DNA from: Prunus persica | Lineage: Eukaryota > Streptophyta > Magnoliopsida > Rosales > Rosaceae | Assembly (NCBI RefSeq): GCF_000346465.2 | Contig: NC_034009.1 | Location: 2,803,972-2,867,971 of the forward strand | DNA: 64,000 nucleotides | Direction: 5' to 3' | Shown here: positions 1 through 11,152 of the stretch, one piece after another | Position numbering within the stretch: position 1 is the stretch's first letter | Layout: each line of letters opens with the position of its first letter | Notes under the pieces: model-generated | Told to the model about the DNA's origin: nothing | Databases searched by the model: none | What the model saw: only the letters and a program-made list of their open reading frames with translations | Program-made: the position numbers and the translations under genes

Positions 1-1444
1 TCTGAAACCTGGCCCAAAGCCCTGTTATGATCCAGTCTAGTCAAACAGGTTATGTTTTTCTCAGGAATTGATGGTGCAAATTCCTTCAAGATCAGTGCAT
101 TGGTGTTTGCAGGATTAGCAACAACCAAAACCTGCAAAAGAAAGGAAAGGTAGCATATAAATGTCAAATCAATTTTAAATTTTAAACTGCAACAAGTGTC
201 TTCATGTTGTATAGAAAACCTAAAGAAAGGAAGGCTAGTTGTTTTCCAAAGGGGGATTGATCACACCCCTTATACAGATATGACAAATTTACAATCTCGC
301 ATCTGTGGAACCACCTTAAGAATTTCATTGAGAAAACAAAGAGATACATGGCACAGTCCGATACAATGACAAATTAGTCATGATTCTCCATGAAGATGGA
401 GTTGTGTATTTGGGACGTGTACAAAACTCATCTCATAACCCAGTAACATAGATCAAACGCAACAAACTAAAAAAAAATTGATTGAAAATTTGGCACTTAC
501 CTTGCAGTTAGCAGCTGCGTGCTTCTCCAGAGCAGAAGCTTGTGACTTGTAAATAGAAACGTTCTTTGACATGACATCTTTTCTTTCCATGCCTTCCTTC
601 CTTGGGAAGCCACCAACCATAACGGCAATGTTGACTCCAGTGCATGCCTCCACAACATCAGTTGTAGCAACAACACCTGATAAAATACACAAATATCAAT
701 TATATCACATACGCAAACACAGTACATGTGCATATAACAGATCAGTTGAGTGTTTTTCCCTATTTACCTTTAAGAAGAGGGAAAGCAGCATCGACCAACT
801 CCATCTTGACACCATTCAAAGCCTCAGCAGCTGGTGGGATATCAAGCAGGTGAAGAATCACCGGCTGGTCAGCTCCCAGCATCACTCCCCTTGCGATCAT
901 TGGTACAAGCGCATATCCAATTTGTCCTGAAAATCCAAAAATATACAAACTTTTATACACCACTCAAAAATTCAAACTGATCAAATCTCGTATCGCCACT
1001 TAAGCAAATCATACACTATATGATTTGAAAGCATCAATCTAATCACTACTTCAGTGAGAAAGATACACACTATCAAATACCACTATAAAAGACAAAATTC
1101 AACCTCATCGAGTTTTGGATCAATACTTCAAACAAATCATAAGCCGTATCATTTGACAACATCTACTTACTACTTCAGCGATCTTCTGAGAATCTCAGCC
1201 CTACCATATGTAAGTTTTATACCATTACCTACCAGATCTAAACGGCGCATCAAGAACATGCAAAACTACAAGCTCAAAAGCATGAACAATATATTTTTTT
1301 TCAGACGAATTTCCCAGATCTAGAACTAGAAGATCGCTCAAAACTAGTTAGAAGTGAAGCTGAACTGTGAGATTCCTATTGTAAAGGAAACGTTACAGTA
1401 CCTGCGGCTCCAGTAACAAGGACGCGAACTGGTCCTTTCGCCAT
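1..1444 (-). CDS. Cytosolic NAD-dependent malate dehydrogenase, N-terminal part (exons 1-4, truncated by window edge)
   Basis: Interconverts malate and oxaloacetate with NAD(H) in the cytosol. Exons on the minus strand are 1444-1402, 926-768, 676-501 and 131 down to the window edge, all with GT..AG introns and matching phases; together they encode about 169 of the roughly 332 residues usual for the family. The protein begins [20 protein letters not shown], which contains the Rossmann nucleotide-binding glycines (GAAGQIG). It continues with the mobile-loop region [14 protein letters not shown] and with VVANPANTN, and is leaving the window at [15 protein letters not shown]. No transit peptide precedes the [12 protein letters not shown] start, which favours the cytosolic isoform over the plastid or mitochondrial ones. 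The start is the only ATG in frame before the glycine motif. The paralogue number cannot be decided. Confidence 0.95.
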
Positions 1445-2446
1445 GGATTCTGATTGAGGAGAGAAGAGGAAGAAGATTCGATCGATGAAGTAGATTCGTA
1501 GATGTGGGAGAGAAGAGCTTACAGTGAGAGAGTAAAGAAGATAAAGGGGAAGTACATTTTATAGGCGTGGAAATTATGTTGCCAAGGAAATGCGATAGGG
1601 GATAGCTGTAGACGACGGCGTTTTTGGGGTTTGAGAAAGGGATCAAAAGTGGAACGGTACCGTTTCCAGGTTTTGGAAACAAGTGGACTGTTAGACGGCG
1701 TCATGTTAGGGCATCAAGGCGATGACTTGGAGAGGAAGACGCGCGTGCAGCGGAAGAAGCGCAGGAGGCATATTCCGTTTAGATTCTGTCTCGTGATTTG
1801 TCCGAACGACAATCGTCATGATCCATGCGTTGCGCTTAAAAAGTAGTTTTAAAGTTTCTAAACTAACTATCGGTCCTCGTTTGAGCTGACGTTGCCACGT
1901 TAGTTAAGAGTACACCAATAAGTCAAACAGATGAGTGATAAATAATTCAGAAAAATAAAAGGTACCAAACAAAAAATAAATCATGGCATTGCTTAAATTC
2001 CGACTGAACCCTAAACAAACATGAACATAAGAAATATGAATTTAATTTAAGGTGTACTTTTATCATCATTTTTAACATATAATACGTGTTTATTGTCATA
2101 ATTATAGTAAATTTTTTGATTTGTATTTGTGGAATTATAGTAATGTTCGTAGATGCGTGTCAAATATTGAGAATGGTGGTTATCAGGGACAGACTCAAGA
2201 TTTCAAATTAAGGTGGGCTAAATGTATCTTACGTACAAACCTACTAAGTAAATAGAAAACTCAAGTGAATTTCATTGATAACAAATATATATATACACAC
2301 ACACATCTAGTCATAGAGAAATAATGAGCATGTTTAATAAAGTATAACCTATTGAATAAGCAAGAACACCAAAATCGATTACAAATCCTATTTGAAATTT
2401 CATAACTCATAAATTGAAGATAATTCATAAGGGGTAGACTTGGATG
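1445..2446. other. Malate dehydrogenase promoter/5'UTR side and intergenic DNA
   Basis: The first 100-150 bases next to the ATG are pyrimidine/purine-biased in the way of a 5' UTR on the minus strand. Short open frames here (for example 1631-1846) have no recognisable motif. A small TA/CA microsatellite lies near 2287-2306. I see no further gene. Confidence 0.5.
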
Positions 2447-2881
2447 TAGGGGTGGACATTGGGATCGGAAAATCAGAACACCAAACCGAATTGGTAAAAA
2501 AAATCGAAAAAAAAAAACTGGTTGACCAAAAAAGTCAACAAATCGGACCGAACCAGACCGGTCTTTTTTTTATTTTTATTACAAAATTTTAAAATATAAT
2601 GCTATATTTTAAATTTTATAATCACTATTTTTTCAAGTTCAACTTCAAAAAATTTCTAAATGTATGAACTGGATTATTTGTTAATTTTTAAGCAAAAAAA
2701 ATAAGTTATTTATTATAATTTTGTATTTTAAAAAATTAAATTAATAATTCGGTTTGAAACCGAAACCGGTCAAAACCAAACTAGCCGATTTTTGAAATTT
2801 TTTTTTGCCTAAATCGGATCGGTTAAATAGTACCGATTTCGGTTTCGATTTAAGGTGAGAACTGGACCGTGCCCACCCCTA
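2447..2881. mobile_element. hAT-type MITE (435 bp)
   Basis: The ends are inverted: the left end reads TAGGGGTGGACATT and the right end, read on the other strand, TAGGGGTGGGCACGG. They are flanked by an 8-bp duplication, cttggatg at 2439-2446 and cttgggtg at 2882-2889 (7 of 8 match). Eight-base duplications and TAGGGG-type ends are typical of non-autonomous hAT elements in plants. There is no coding capacity; the interior is AT-rich with CCGGTT-type subterminal motifs near both ends. Confidence 0.75.
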
Positions 2882-2889
2882 CTTGGGTG

Positions 2890-4465
2890 GGCCAAGTTAT
2901 TATTTTGGACTGTTAAAAAATTAAATTTAAAAAAAAAAAAAAAACCACCTAGGCTATATAGTGATTATGAAACATTATGAGTTAAAAGTGGTAAACTAAA
3001 ATACTCCATAAGAAATATATAGATCTTCATAAGATAAATAAATAAATAATATTCATAGTTTGGTTTCCTTAGGATGATTTATTTTAATGTATGAATTAGA
3101 ATAAAAGTCAATTCAAAACAATATGAAAGGAGGTGTGTGAAATTCAACTAAAATACTTACTTTTTTTATAAAAAAAATATTAATAATAAAATTAACAATA
3201 AAATGGCACGAATTACTAAACCAATACTAAGTAGTTTGAATATCAACCATATATTAGTTTAACGATATTTCTCCTCTCAATGTTGGGGGAGATTCTCAAC
3301 TCAAATTCCCTTATTTCTCTTTGACCAATATAATAAGTACATTAAATTAACACCATTTTTTTTAATTAAAAAAAAATAAACTCCATTAGATAAACATTAA
3401 CAATACAATTAAAGACATCAAGAAGATATCGAAAGTATCAATCCTTAGAGGGCAACAAACTAACATGTTAAAAACAAAACTAAAACGGACAAAAGCCACA
3501 CTAAAACTACTAGCCCACATCACCATAATTAACCACAAGCCCAAACAAAGCCTACCTACCCAACATAACCCTAAAGCAACTCATGACCCCAAACGAACTC
3601 TACCACCACCACCCAAAAAGCGTCATAACATATCTGGGGAAACCATGGTTTCCAGTGATCTACATAAGCATAAGAGTGAACAAATAAATGAAAACAACTA
3701 CCTTGATAGAGAACAATTTGGTGATTTACAATAACCTCCGTCAAAGACGATGTAGACCCAAATCTGGAGAACATGAGCAATGTTAGAGAGTGAGTTTTGG
3801 GAGATGGTTTGTTTGAGAATGCCTAAAATGGGTGATGGGAAACTTCAATTTGAGTATGGCTCAAAAGAAATCACCACAAGGGGCTTCTTATTCAAAAAGC
3901 TCCAGTGAAGTTACCCAAAAGAAAAAGGCAATGAGAGAAAATGGGAGGAGGGGCAACGACGCCTCTTCCTCCTCCCCTTATGTGGAGTTTTTCTTTGGGA
4001 CTCATAGACTAAGAAAGCGGTTAGGATTTTTCTCTCTCCTCCCAACTGTTATCAGTTGCATTTACGTACAATCAAAATTAACACCAAGTTAAAATAACTT
4101 ATTTTTTGACACAACAAATAATTTAACTTGCATTGTAACAATTAGAGACGACAATTGTGGGCACATAATACGACTAAAAAATGACACAAACTAAACAGTG
4201 GGTTCAGATTCGTGTATTAAGTTTGTATCAACGAATGACAAATCCATATTACAATCACTTACTTCAATATTGCAATCTCCTTCGTTAGTCTAAAACAACA
4301 AATACAATCGTGGTTCACCCCTCAAAACAATACATTTCTTGCCCAATCATTGTCTTTTTATATCCGCATTTAAAATGTTTGGAAAGTTTAGTGCACACTC
4401 CGATATGCTTAGTTTTCACACCACTAATCAGAGTGCGTTAAACCTTTAAGTTGTGTTTGGATGAG
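2890..4465. other. AT-rich intergenic DNA, no gene seen
   Basis: The stretch is AT-rich with several poly-A/T runs. Short open frames at 3465-3734, 3571-3780 and 3832-4092 overlap in different frames, have low-complexity composition and show no family motif, so they are not annotated. Confidence 0.4.
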
Positions 4466-4560
4466 GGACTTTGAAATGATGAGATTTTAAAGTGAGGGGA
4501 TTTCAAAATGATGAGATTTTAAGGTAAGGGACTTCAAAATGATGAGATTAGTGAAGTTCC
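4466..4560 (+). repeat. Three-copy tandem repeat, unit about 32 bp
   Basis: The phrase aaatgatgagatt, preceded by ggacttt/ggatttc/gacttc, occurs three times in a row at about 32-bp spacing with small differences. It follows ttgtgtttggatgagg, a phrase often seen at plant MITE ends, so the array may be the inside of a degraded MITE. Confidence 0.6.
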
Positions 4561-4744
4561 TTGTTTGGCTAATTATTTAGTTGGTGGGATTTGATTGGGT
4601 AATTTCTTGTAAACATAATTTTTTTTTTTGGCCTTTTTTTTTTTGGGTTGTTCTGTTTTTTTAGCTGTTAATTTTATTCTTTTTTTCTCTTTCTAACACT
4701 ACATATCATCAAATTACATAGAGTCATTTGAAATTAAAAAAGTA

Positions 4745-5033
4745 CAAGCCTCTCCGCACGCGCTTCCGCGCTTGCGAGAGGCTTTTTTTTTAAAAAATTT
4801 AAATTTATTTTAGAATTAAAAAAAGATAATGGGTAGTTGTGTTCCATAAAAATAGGATCCATTATCTGCTTTTTCTTTTTCTTTTTCTTTTTTAAAATAT
4901 GAAAAAGTGTGAATTTACCGTATTATCCTCATTTAATTAATAATTTGAATTCTTAATGTTTGCATTAATCAAGGGCATTTTCTGGTATTTGGAATGTTTC
5001 ACCATTCTCTGCCTTTTGCTTTATATATATAGA
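4745..5033 (-). mobile_element. Non-autonomous Helitron, copy 1 (289 bp)
   Basis: Read on the minus strand the element starts A|TCTATATATATAAAGC and ends with a GC-rich hairpin (arms gcctctc/gagaggc at 4748-4782) directly before the 3' terminus. Insertion between A and T without target duplication, a 5' TC and a 3' hairpin define Helitrons. Here the terminal tetranucleotide is CTTG rather than the CTAG of copies 2, 4 and 5. No Rep/helicase is encoded. Confidence 0.8.
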
Positions 5034-5073
5034 TGATTAATAATATATAATTGGAACTAAGCCTTTACTTGAA

Positions 5074-6030
5074 ATTTTTTTTTTTTTTTTTGAGAAGGAG
5101 AATTCATTTATAAAACTACAGACGTACAAAGAGCGACATGATATAATGGCTTCGTTAAAACTTTCCTGGGACAAAAATTCTGGGGAGTAAAGAGCACCAC
5201 ACATGTCATGGACTAACATGAGAGTCTAATTCAGGTCACTTTGAACCATTACAATAAAAGAACAAGTCAAAAATAAAACTTAACACAAAAATCTCCGATG
5301 AGAACCGCAACTAGAAACCAACACAGTAGACTCACATAAGAGAACCGTAGAAATCCCAAATAGTAAACCCACATGAGAGGACCACAAAACATCTCGGTTG
5401 TCAAAAGAAGCCTTTTATAAGCAAAATCATAGTCATTTGACAGCCACACAAATTATAAGTCATACCATAATAGAAACCAGGAGAGAACATGGAGGACAAA
5501 CATAGAAACAACAGTAAAAAGACCCATGAGAAGCACTCCATTTCAACTCAGAACCTGACAAAGAAAACCTCCTATGACCAAACATAGTTCTTTGGTCAGT
5601 GCAAAGTAGAGAAAAGCACCACATCCCAACAACTACCACCAACGTCACTGCTGCCGACGCCTTTAAAACATAGACAAAACATCAGTCACCAAGTATTACA
5701 ACTCTCCCAAGGAGAGACACAATCCAGCATCACTACTGTGGCCGCTGCTGAGACAAATACAATACCAGCCATCTGGAACACTGCAAAAACAACCAAACAA
5801 AACAAACAGACAAACAGACCTAGATCCAAATAGATCTAGACTATCTGGGGAGGGGAATGGGAGGAGAAGAAGGGATAAAAGGAAAGGAAAATATGGGAGA
5901 AAAAGAAGAGGAGATGAGGAGAGAAAGGGAAAGATAGGCAGAGGGGAGAATGGGCAGTGGCCACCTCCCTCACTTAGCTTCCTCGCAGTTGGTTGTCAGC
6001 AAGGAGAAAGAGGATCAGAGTGCGGCTCTT
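5074..6030 (-). mobile_element. Non-LTR retroposon with 11-bp target duplication and poly(A) tail (957 bp)
   Basis: The 11-mer CTTTACTTGAA occurs at 5063-5073 and again at 6031-6041. On the minus strand the element ends in an A tract of about 17 (T tract 5075-5091) after ...GAATTCTCCTTCTCA, a 3' end resembling that of plant LINEs. Target duplication plus poly(A) tail identify an L1-type (target-primed) insertion. The minus-strand 5' third is strongly pyrimidine-rich (5860-5950). Short frames inside (5037-5219, 5460-5648) show no reverse transcriptase motif, so this is a 5'-truncated or internally deleted LINE, or a retroposed transcript moved by one. Confidence 0.7.
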
Positions 6031-6059
6031 CTTTACTTGAACTTAGTTTTCTAATTTTT

Positions 6060-6440
6060 CTTCATGATCTATACAAGACCTTGTTGTGTTTGATAACTAG
6101 CAAACATGTTATTGGCCAACTGATTGCGAAATAATGTCCACTTATTACAAGCTTGCACACTTGTAATTCCTTTTTTGGTGTTGTTATGAGTTTCTATTGG
6201 CATACTTGTTATGTCACAATCAACCAAATCCAATAATTCTGAATCTCGAGCTTCTAACACTGGATCATTACACTTGCTCAACATATATGAAATTATACAA
6301 CACACAACAAGCATTGATGATTCTTATGTGTGTGTTTACGTCAAAAAAGGAGGGTGTTCGTAAAATACTCCACCTTTTCTTCAACAACCCAAACGTTCTT
6401 TCAAACATTCTTTCATTTCTTCTTCTTCTTCTCGAGCACA
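6060..6440 (-). pseudogene. PIF/Harbinger transposase (ALP1/HARBI1-like) C-terminal remnant
   Basis: On the minus strand one frame reads KERLGLLKKRWSILRTPSFF, then THIRIINACCVLYNFI, an in-frame stop, and NDPVLEARDSELLDL. The same frame ends with SVQACNKWTLFRNQLANNMF. This order matches the C-terminal third of plant Harbinger nucleases: the ERxFGxLKxRW..ILR segment, the ACCxLHNFI segment, and a closing W..FR..LA..MF motif. The DDE catalytic core upstream is not found and a stop interrupts the frame, so it is a dead fragment. Terminal repeats were not found. Confidence 0.65.
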
Positions 6441-7028
6441 TTTCTAGTGAAATTCTATAGAATTATCCATCCTTTCTTCACCAAACCTGAGTTGAGGGCC
6501 TAAAATCAAAGAGATAAATTTCTCATATCTAACTGCTTTAGAATTGAAGAAAAGCAATACCAGAAAAGAAGATAGTGCAAACACTAAAAAGATCACTTCA
6601 GGTGGGAGAAGAAGAAAAACCACTTAGATTAGCATATAAACCAAATCCAACTGGAGAGGTAAAACAAGATGTAGAAATAACCAAAACTTGAGACCAAAAG
6701 TAATCAAACAATTTGGAGATGATAAAGTCGACTACTATTTAGTTGATGAGAAAAAAGAGAGTAAAGAAGGGCGCAAAATTATAACATTCACATGGATTCC
6801 AGTCCAAGCATGTAAGAAGATTGCAAGTTTCATTCTTTCCCTATAGACTGTTTTCAATTGCATGGATCAAGAATGAGAAATTATTTCAAGAATTTAGAAC
6901 AATTGGCCAAAACGTAAATTGGTATATAACCAACATGTTATAAAACAATACTACTGCTCATTTAAAAAGAAGCACAGGTATATTTTTCAAAAGGAAAAAA
7001 TTATCAATGGTATAATATATATATATAG
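6441..7028. other. Intergenic DNA ending in a TA repeat
   Basis: No gene is recognised. On the plus strand a broken frame near 6640-6830 has peptide-like composition but I cannot assign it. The stretch ends in a TA run at about 7010-7027, which is the left border of the viral insertion. Confidence 0.4.
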
Positions 7029-7248
7029 TAAAAGTAAAAGTTGCCAAGCATCATGAGCATTGAAGAAATGCATCTGAACCCGTGCATTCATCAATCTGAA
7101 AGCCGTGTTCTTTTTGAGATTCCCCGACAAAGTAAAAGTTGTTGCACTCAGTAAAAGTAAAAGCTTTCGCGTGCTCCTACAGTTACTTTCTCACAAGCAT
7201 CCAAAGTTGTCAGCTCACCAAAAGCTATCTGAATTTGTATTGTTTGAC

Positions 7249-7256
7249 TATTTAAG
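7249..7256 (+). promoter_or_regulatory. Probable TATA box of the endogenous pararetrovirus
   Basis: TATTTAAG in the context gactatttaagaaggcc resembles the TATA context of caulimovirid pregenomic promoters. It lies 335 bases upstream of the primer-binding site and 657 upstream of the first ORF, giving a leader of about 620 nt. Confidence 0.5.
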
Positions 7257-7583
7257 AAGGCCTTGGCCGCTGTCTTCTTCAAAATGTAATTTAGTACACT
7301 ATAATTTTCTCAGTTTTAAAAGGTTCTATCAGTACCAGTACTCTGAAGAACTGAAGTGGTGAAACTTAGGATCTTTGTAAGTGTTTTGCATTCTCCAAGT
7401 AATCAATATATTTGAGATATTTTGAGAATTACTTATTTTGATTAATGCTTATTTTCATTACATCTATTTTCATATATTCATTAATTTGATTCATCCATAA
7501 GTTTTGTCTTGCCTGTTCTATAATCTCTGCATCTACACTTGCCTTCATTGTTCTTCTTTCTCTCACTGGTTCTAGACCCCTTC

Positions 7584-7595
7584 TGGTATTAGAGC
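7584..7595 (+). other. tRNA-Met primer-binding site (one mismatch)
   Basis: TGGTATTAGAGC matches the pararetrovirus minus-strand primer site TGGTATCAGAGC at 11 of 12 positions (C to T at position 7). Reverse transcription of caulimovirids starts from initiator tRNA-Met annealed here. Position in the leader is as expected. Confidence 0.75.
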
Positions 7596-7905
7596 CGTAA
7601 GCGTTGAAGAGTTAGTCTAAGTATGCAACTCATCCAACCCAAGTGGCTGGTTTAGGTTTTCTGAGTTGTAAAGTTTTCAGTTTCTTCTTTTCTTCTTCTG
7701 GTTTTTCAGTTCACCTGTCCTTCTCTCTCTTGGTGTCCGAATCGTAAGACCTATTCCAAACAGTAAGTCTCAGAGATACCTGAGCGATAGTGGCATTAGT
7801 AGGAGGGCGAGAGAATTTTAGGTGTCCTGTTACCCATGAAGCCTGTATTAGAAGTTTCTGTTCACTTTCTTCTTTAGGAGTCTAAACCCAGAACCTTGAG
7901 TAAAT

Positions 7906-9621
7906 ATGAGTCGTTTTCTTAGAACCAACTCTTACAGTTCTAGCAGCTTTGGAGCCAATAGTAGTCTCCCAGAGATAGTAAATGAAGAACAAATTGAATA
8001 TGAGAATAATAGTAATTTAGATTATAAAGATTGGAATATACCTCAAGTCCCCAGTCAAGACATCTATAAGAAAAAATGGTCATTGTCCAGCTTTAAGTCA
8101 ATCACCCATGTTAAGACAGTTAAACAGGTCTATGCCTTAAGTAAAAATCATGAGACATGTCAATTACTTAATATTGAGTCAATAAGAAAACATAAAATTG
8201 GTGGAAACAATTTTCTTCATATTGGTTTAGTACAAGTTGCCATTAAACCTTTAACCAGACTAGGATTAAAAGCTTCTATCCTTCTCTGTCTGCGTGATGC
8301 TAGATTTAATAATTTTAATGACAGTACGTTAGGAATAATTAAGTCCAGTCTTTCTAATGGCCCAATTCATTTTGATTGTTATCCAGATTTTACAGTCAGC
8401 TTGAGCGATCCACATATATTAAAAACACTCACTTTGAATATTAAAACTGAAGGTTATGATGTTTTACCAGGAAGCCAACCCCTAGCATTAGTTTACAGAA
8501 TATATTATAAAGTCACAGGTACAAACATGAATTTCCAAGCCTTAAACAAGAGTCCAAAGAGTCAAACATTATTAATTCAAAGTCATACGCCTGATGCTAC
8601 AGTTAGCGTTCCTCACTCTATCAAATGGTCAGATGTCACTCTTCCCACTAATTGGACCTTAACCACTGAAATTCCTCCAGTTCCTATCCAACTTAGTCTT
8701 AACGATTTAGATTCTATACAACAATATTTGGACGGTACAGTTAAAATCAATTTTGGTCACCAAGCCTCTCAGAAATCAACAGTCCAGTTACAACAGTTGC
8801 CAACACCGGGTCAGTCCCAGAGACATGTCCCTGCCAGACATTATTTTGCAGCCTCTTCCTCTACCCTAGAACGAGACCTAGAGTTAGAGAAAGCTTTAAT
8901 TGATTTAAAATTAGAATCACTAAGAAAAACTGCACAAGTCACTCAGCCTGTCTATGGAAAAATACCAGAAGATAATAAATCTGAGTCCCCTGAGTCACCC
9001 ACTCAATCTGATTTTGTCGAAGCCGGTTTCAAAATTGAAAACCAACTCCGAACACTTCATAAGAAGTTTGAAATTAATTGGAAAAAATTAGAAAGTCACT
9101 TACATGCTTTTGAAAATCAAGCAAGAAGAGATAATTACCACTTAATAATCTCAGATAGAGCCAAAAGACAACAGATATTTAGTGAATGGAAAGAATATAT
9201 GCGCATTGCTAAAATTGAAATTTATTATCTTGATTTTGTAGAAAGCCGATATTTATCTAATAAATTAAAAACTTTAACTCAAGAAAATTGTGAAAAAATA
9301 GATCACACTAAAATTCTTGCTAGTCACCCTCCAGTTGAATCTATAGTTATCCAGCACCAGAATGCACAAGTTATTGCCAGTCCCTTTAAGATCCTTGACT
9401 TAGAAAATAAAATGGTAATTGAACAAAATAATTATACAAATCAAAGCTTAGTTGTCATAGGTAAACAATTAGACAAGATAGAAACAAAAGTTGACAAATT
9501 ACTTCCAAAAGAAATTTCTGTTAAGCCGTATGACCAGAAACCATTAGTCACCTTCCAAGACCTAAAATCCAGTCCAACTTTTAAAAAAAGAACCACAATG
9601 AAAAAATCGAAAAAATGTTAG
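7906..9621 (+). pseudogene. Pararetrovirus ORF1, movement-protein part (571 codons)
   Basis: The open frame starts with ATG after the leader. Residues about 60-210 have the order of conserved blocks seen in the 30K-superfamily movement proteins of caulimovirids: a KIGG..FLHIGLVQVAIKPL block, a LRDARFNNF block, an FTVSLSD block and a YRIYYKVTGT block. Such proteins carry virus through plasmodesmata. The C-terminal half is charged and probably coiled-coil. The frame stops at 9619-9621, but frame 3 is open across the same place and continues with the next viral domain. The simplest break is an indel in the A7 tract near 9582-9588. Apart from that break this part is uninterrupted. Confidence 0.8.
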
Positions 9622-11152
9622 AAGAATTAACTCCAACCAAACGGAAAGATAAAGAAAAAGTTGAATCAAGCGTCAAAGTCTTAGGAATTTCAGAGTCACC
9701 TTTCACTCTTCATCACTCATTTGAGTCTGAATCAATTGTTAGCATAGATACTGAGTCTAGTAACATTTTCAAAATCGAAAATGAGTTTAAAAATCTTGAG
9801 CTTAAACAAAGACCACAAGTACAAAGATTAACAAACAGAGTCAGCCCTACTAGCCTCACAAAAAATTGGTATCCTAAGCCTACGCCACCTGATATCCAGT
9901 TCAAAGAACGAAATACTCAAAGTCAATTTTCTGTTTCTTCTAATAAATTATATGAATGAAATATTGATGGCCTTTCTGAACAAGAAATCCTTAATAAACT
10001 CCAACACATATCTATGGTCGCTAATAGTTACATTACCAATCACAGTTTCAGACAGTCTGAAATTGTTCCCTTGTTAGAAACAGGTTTCACAGGAACTCTT
10101 CGTTCTTGGTGGGATAATCACTTGACTTATGAGTCTAAGCAACGAATAATTCATGCCCTTAAACGTTATGAAGATGGTCTTCCTATTTTTGATGAACAAA
10201 TAGGTCAAGGCATTGAGGATGGAGTCAACACCCTGCTTTTCACAATAGTTGACCATTTTATTGGAACACCTAGTAATACTACTGCCAGAATACATGATCA
10301 ATTGAGTAATCTAAGATGCCCTAAATTATCTGATTTTAGATGGTATAAAGATGTGTTTATTTACAGAGTCATGGTTAGAGAAGATAGGAATCAACCTTTT
10401 TGGAAAGAAAAATTTGTTAATGGACTACCAAATTTATTTGCCCATAAAATCCGATCAACCCTTAGTAATGAACAAGGTCATATTGATTGAGATAGTCTAA
10501 CTTATGGAAATATGATCAGTACAATTAATCAAGTTGGTATGAGAATGTGTGTTGATATGAAAATTGGTAAACAAATCCAATCTGAAAGAAATTCTGCTAA
10601 ATACGAATTAGGTAATTTTTGCGAACAATACAGTTTGATGTCTATTCCTCCATCTAGAAAAAATAAGTCTAGTCATCCTAGCCGACAGTATCGAAAAACC
10701 CGCCATTATTCACGTAGAAAACAGTCATTCCAACATAATAATGAAGATAAAGAATTTTATAGTAAAAAAAGATTTTCCCTCAGAAAAATTGGAAAAAGAG
10801 TCACAATAAAGAGAAAAATAATAGCTTTAAGAAAAAGACCGACAAAAGAAAAGTAAAATATTATAAATGTCAAAAGTACAGTCACTATGCTAATAATTGT
10901 AAAGTTAAAGACAGAATCAAACAATTGAAAATCATGGATGAAGATAAAAACAAATTAATCCAAGTTCTTGAGTTAAGAAATTCTGAGTCCAGTGAAAACG
11001 AAACCATGGTTAGCCATGCTGAATCTTCCGAAATATATTCTTCCGAGTCACAACCCAGTTCCCCAGAATCCAGTTTGGTTGCCAAGATAATTGCTGTAAG
11101 TCTAAATCAATCAGTGTCTTCACCAAACAGAAAGAACAACAAGAACTATTAA
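9615..11152 (+). pseudogene. Pararetrovirus ORF1, coat-protein part with zinc knuckle, broken
   Basis: Three consecutive open pieces in frame 3 (9615-9959, 10014-10490, 10512-10856) are separated by TGA stops at 9957 and 10488. The middle piece has the GFTGTLRSWWDNHLT motif typical of caulimovirid coat proteins, and an Arg/Lys-rich region follows. A shift into frame 2 near 10840-10856 leads to a zinc knuckle at 10859-10900. Its first Cys position is TAT (Tyr), so the pattern is Y-x2-C-x4-H-x4-C instead of CCHC. A Ser/Glu-rich tail ends at 11152, where another shift moves the reading to frame 1. The protein packages the genome in intact relatives; it cannot be made here. Confidence 0.75.

Noticed and set aside
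571..930. 119-codon plus-strand open frame
   Set aside because: It lies opposite to malate dehydrogenase exons 2 and 3 and is a shadow of them.
3465..4092. Open frames of 70-90 codons in the first intergenic region
   Set aside because: Low-complexity Lys/Thr/Pro or Ser/Lys composition, no motif, no splice or promoter context.
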